From an uncultured Erysipelotrichaceae bacterium (lineage in GTDB: Bacteria; Bacillota_I; Bacilli_A; Erysipelotrichales; Erysipelotrichaceae), in the NCBI GenBank assembly GCA_937902945.1, contig CALEMD010000351.1, forward strand, positions 1 to 8,760: 8,760 nt of DNA. Reading direction: 5' to 3'. Position 1 is the stretch's first letter. Each line of letters opens with the position of its first letter. Shown piece by piece: positions 7,090-8,760 of this stretch. The notes beneath the pieces were generated by a model that was not told the DNA's origin, searched no databases, and worked only from the letters and a program-made list of their open reading frames with translations. A program made the position numbers and the translations under genes.

Positions 7090-7133
7090 TCGTTTCCGCA
7101 ACATTTAGTTTGAATGCTTTACCTTTTGTTGCG
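7074..7133. promoter_or_regulatory. Operator cluster: three TGTTGCG half-sites in the divergent promoter region
   Basis: TGTTGCG occurs at 7075-7081 (+), 7097-7103 (-) and 7127-7133 (+). The first two form a perfect 8-base inverted repeat, ATGTTGCG/CGCAACAT (7074-7081 and 7097-7104), with a 15-base gap. Their centres are 22 bases apart, about two helical turns. Copies one and three lie in the spacers of the two divergent promoters, and copy two lies just upstream of the polymerase -35. The natural binder is the XRE-S24 repressor encoded alongside. The repeats are seen directly; the binding is inferred. Confidence 0.68.
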
Positions 7134-7146
7134 CAGAATATATACT
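7118..7146 (+). promoter_or_regulatory. Promoter of the S24 repressor-PHP operon
   Basis: TTTACC (7118-7123), a 17-base spacer and TATACT (7141-7146). Transcription would start near 7153, leaving a leader of only about 11 bases. A TGTTGCG copy lies in the spacer, which suggests autorepression. Confidence 0.65.
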
Positions 7147-7163
7147 GTAATTGGTAAAAACAT

Positions 7164-7757
7164 ATGGAACTGAAAGAACTGATCAGAGAATACCAGGAGA
7201 AAACAGGATGCAGCGACAGTGAACTGGCCCGCCGCACAGGTGTTACCCGTTCTACTGTAACCAGATGGCGCAGCGGTGAAATCCGCAAGGCCTCCAGTGA
7301 TACCCTGGATCAGCTGAGCGTGCTGATGGGATATAACATTGAACCTCTTCTGCAGGGCAAGGAGATTTCCATCTTTCTGCCGATTCTTGGCTATGTCAAA
7401 GCCGGTTACGACCTGTTTGCACAGGAAAACCACCTTGGTGAAGAAGAGGTCTCACTGCAGGAACGCCGGCAGGGAGACTATTATCTGAAAGTATCCGGAG
7501 ATTCCATGAAGGGTGACGGCATTATGAATGGCTCTCTGGTTCTTGTGCAGCAGTGCTCTGAGGTAGAGAGCGGAACCATTGCTGTTGTCATGATCGGCTC
7601 TGAAGTCACCGTAAAAAAAGTAATCTATAAAAATAAGATGATGATTCTAGAAGCCGCCAATCCGGATGTACAGAATCGTTATTATACTGCTCAGGAAGTA
7701 AAGGAACTTCCGGTTTCCGTAATCGGCAGAGTCCTTTCCTGCAAAACGGTATTCTAA
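7164..7757 (+). CDS. XRE-family repressor with LexA-like S24 self-cleavage domain
   Basis: A 197-residue two-domain regulator. The N-terminal helix-turn-helix spans about 17-40 (DSELARRTGVTRSTVTRW). The C-terminal peptidase S24 domain has a cleavage site Ala80-Gly81 in GYVKAGYDL, nucleophile Ser114 in VSGDSM, and general-base Lys151 in EVTVKKV. These match the Ala-Gly site and Ser/Lys dyad of LexA, so RecA-stimulated self-cleavage after DNA damage is expected. The N-terminal domain is XRE type, not the winged helix of LexA, so it is closer in plan to phage CI or HdiR repressors. It probably represses its own promoter and the divergent polymerase promoter. No clear Shine-Dalgarno precedes the ATG, and the predicted leader is very short. 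The PHP gene follows after 13 bases. Confidence 0.92.
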   Translation: MELKELIREYQEKTGCSDSELARRTGVTRSTVTRWRSGEIRKASSDTLDQLSVLMGYNIEPLLQGKEISIFLPILGYVKAGYDLFAQENHLGEEEVSLQERRQGDYYLKVSGDSMKGDGIMNGSLVLVQQCSEVESGTIAVVMIGSEVTVKKVIYKNKMMILEAANPDVQNRYYTAQEVKELPVSVIGRVLSCKTVF

Positions 7758-7770
7758 GAAAGAGGAACCC

Positions 7771-8661
7771 ATGGAAAATTATATTGATCTGCACATGCAC
7801 AGCCGCTTCAGTGACGACGGAGAATATGAACCTGCAGTTCTTGCAAAGATGTGCAGCGAGGCAGGCATACGCATCATGGCCATTGCCGATCATAACAGTG
7901 TGCAGGCTATTCCCGAAGAACTGGAAACAGCTGAAAAACTTGGCTTGAAAGCTATTCCGGCAATTGAAATAGACTGTCAGTTTCAGGATATCCCTCTTCA
8001 TGTTCTAGGCTATGGCATCCGCTATCAGGAACCTGTCTTTCAGGCAATTCACGATAATATCTATAATCAGGAACTGCAGAATTCCGATGAAAAGCTTCGG
8101 CTGACAAATCAGCTTGGATTCCGCCTTTGTTCAGAAGACATGCGCAAAGTCAGCAGTGATGGAATCTATACCGGAGAGATGTTTGCCGAAATACTGCTGA
8201 ACAATCCCGCATATGATGACTGTGAACTGCTTAAGCCCTATCGCAGAAATGGAACCCGCAGTGACAATCCTTATGTGAATTTCTACTGGGATTACTATGC
8301 AAAGAACAAACCGTGCTATACCCCACTCACTCTGCCTGCTATGTCTGATATCATTGCCATCATTCATGGTACTGATGGCAAAGCGGTGCTTGCTCATCCA
8401 GGCGTCAATCTATCAGACCATATGCAGGCTGAAACCATGATTCTCAATGCCGGCATCGATGGCATTGAAGCATTCAGCAGCTATCACTCCGCTGAAGAAT
8501 GCCAGGATTATCTGCAGAAAGCGCAGATGAGAAATCTGTTTGTGACATGCGGCAGTGATTTTCATGGCCGTACAAAACCTTCCATCCATCTTGGCGCAGC
8601 GGGATGCACAATCGATCAGTCAATCATCGAGAACACTCTTAGAGAATATCATCTGATATGA
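7771..8661 (+). CDS. PHP-domain phosphoesterase (YciV/RNase AM-like)
   Basis: A 296-residue metal-dependent phosphoesterase. The PHP ligands are in order: DLHMHSRFSDDG (His8, His10, Asp15 or Asp16), IADHNS (Asp40, His41), AIEID (Glu66), a likely His77 in PLHVLGYG, LAHPG (His209) and CGSDFHG (Asp263, His265). The overall layout resembles the YciV/RNase AM and nucleoside bisphosphate phosphatase group. Members of that group remove 5' nucleotides from short RNA or hydrolyse 3',5'-bisphosphonucleotides; the substrate here is not determined. An AAAGAGG ribosome binding site precedes the ATG, and the repressor gene ends 13 bases upstream, so the two are very likely cotranscribed. No signal peptide is seen, so it should be cytoplasmic. 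If the repressor autoregulates, this enzyme would rise with DNA damage. Confidence 0.9.
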   Translation: MENYIDLHMHSRFSDDGEYEPAVLAKMCSEAGIRIMAIADHNSVQAIPEELETAEKLGLKAIPAIEIDCQFQDIPLHVLGYGIRYQEPVFQAIHDNIYNQELQNSDEKLRLTNQLGFRLCSEDMRKVSSDGIYTGEMFAEILLNNPAYDDCELLKPYRRNGTRSDNPYVNFYWDYYAKNKPCYTPLTLPAMSDIIAIIHGTDGKAVLAHPGVNLSDHMQAETMILNAGIDGIEAFSSYHSAEECQDYLQKAQMRNLFVTCGSDFHGRTKPSIHLGAAGCTIDQSIIENTLREYHLI

Positions 8662-8690
8662 AAAAGCGATCTCTGGCAAGATCGCTTTTT
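8661..8690 (+). terminator. Intrinsic terminator after the PHP gene, bidirectional
   Basis: AAAAAGCGATCT pairs with AGATCGCTTTTT around a 6-base loop (CTGGCA). Its A and T runs flank the stem symmetrically, so it can work in both directions. The first base is the last base of the PHP stop codon. Confidence 0.92.
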
Positions 8691-8694
8691 CAAG

Positions 8695-8760
8695 TCATAT
8701 TCTTTTGAGTAGTGTCGGAAACTCGATAGGTATCTGACAGCCGAAGAGACTGGAGATATA
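8695..8760 (-). CDS. Possible 3' end of a convergent gene, cut by window edge
   Basis: One minus-strand frame is open from the right edge and ends with TGA at 8697-8695, giving a tail that ends PIEFPTLLKRI. It stops just before the bidirectional terminator, as the last codons of a convergent gene would. All three plus frames hit stops in this stretch. With about 21 codons visible I cannot name a family, and chance openness is possible. Confidence 0.4.
   Translation of the reverse strand, partial: YISSLFGCQIPIEFPTLLKRI

Noticed and set aside
7041..7163. Canonical Bacillus LexA (DinR) box in the divergent promoter region
   Set aside because: No GAAC-N4-GTTC-like sequence is present; only the TGTTGCG repeats stand out.

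Overview
The window looks like a chromosomal segment of a Gram-positive Bacillota (Firmicutes) bacterium with moderate GC. The signs are a GlpP-type antiterminator, AAGGAG-like ribosome binding sites, a Firmicutes-style Y-family polymerase with an extension after its clamp motif, and a tRNA with encoded CCA. An Erysipelotrichia-like relative would fit, but the sequence alone does not settle the lineage. I see no insertion sequence, CRISPR array or phage structural gene.

Left half (1-5217, all minus strand): this is a glycerol-3-phosphate (G3P) utilisation locus. In transcription order it holds a membrane-anchored SGNH hydrolase with a Cys-rich tail (5217-3745), GlpP (3729-3178), a promoter (3156-3128), a long intrinsic terminator in the leader (3096-3052), a GlpA-like FAD dehydrogenase with a BFD-type [2Fe-2S] domain (3034-1610), an FAD/NAD(P) oxidoreductase (1608-352) and a DUF1667 protein (350 to beyond base 1). 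The last three genes are packed as stop, one base, ATG. The simplest model is that GlpP senses G3P and lets polymerase read through the leader hairpin. The three enzymes would then form a soluble G3P-oxidising complex that passes electrons over FeS centres.

Middle (5404-5537): a tRNA-Ser(GGA) gene on the plus strand is followed by an intrinsic terminator, which sits directly against the stop codon of a convergent small gene.

Right half (5537-8690): this looks like a self-contained SOS-like module. A Y-family DNA polymerase and an overlapping 80-residue protein read leftward. A XRE-type repressor with a LexA-like S24 self-cleavage domain, followed by a PHP phosphoesterase, reads rightward. 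The 123-base divergent region holds two good sigma-A promoters and three copies of TGTTGCG. Two copies sit inside promoter spacers, and the third sits just upstream of the polymerase -35 box. These are the likely operators of the repressor, so both transcripts would be induced together by DNA damage. A bidirectional terminator (8661-8690) separates this unit from what may be the 3' end of a convergent gene at the right edge.
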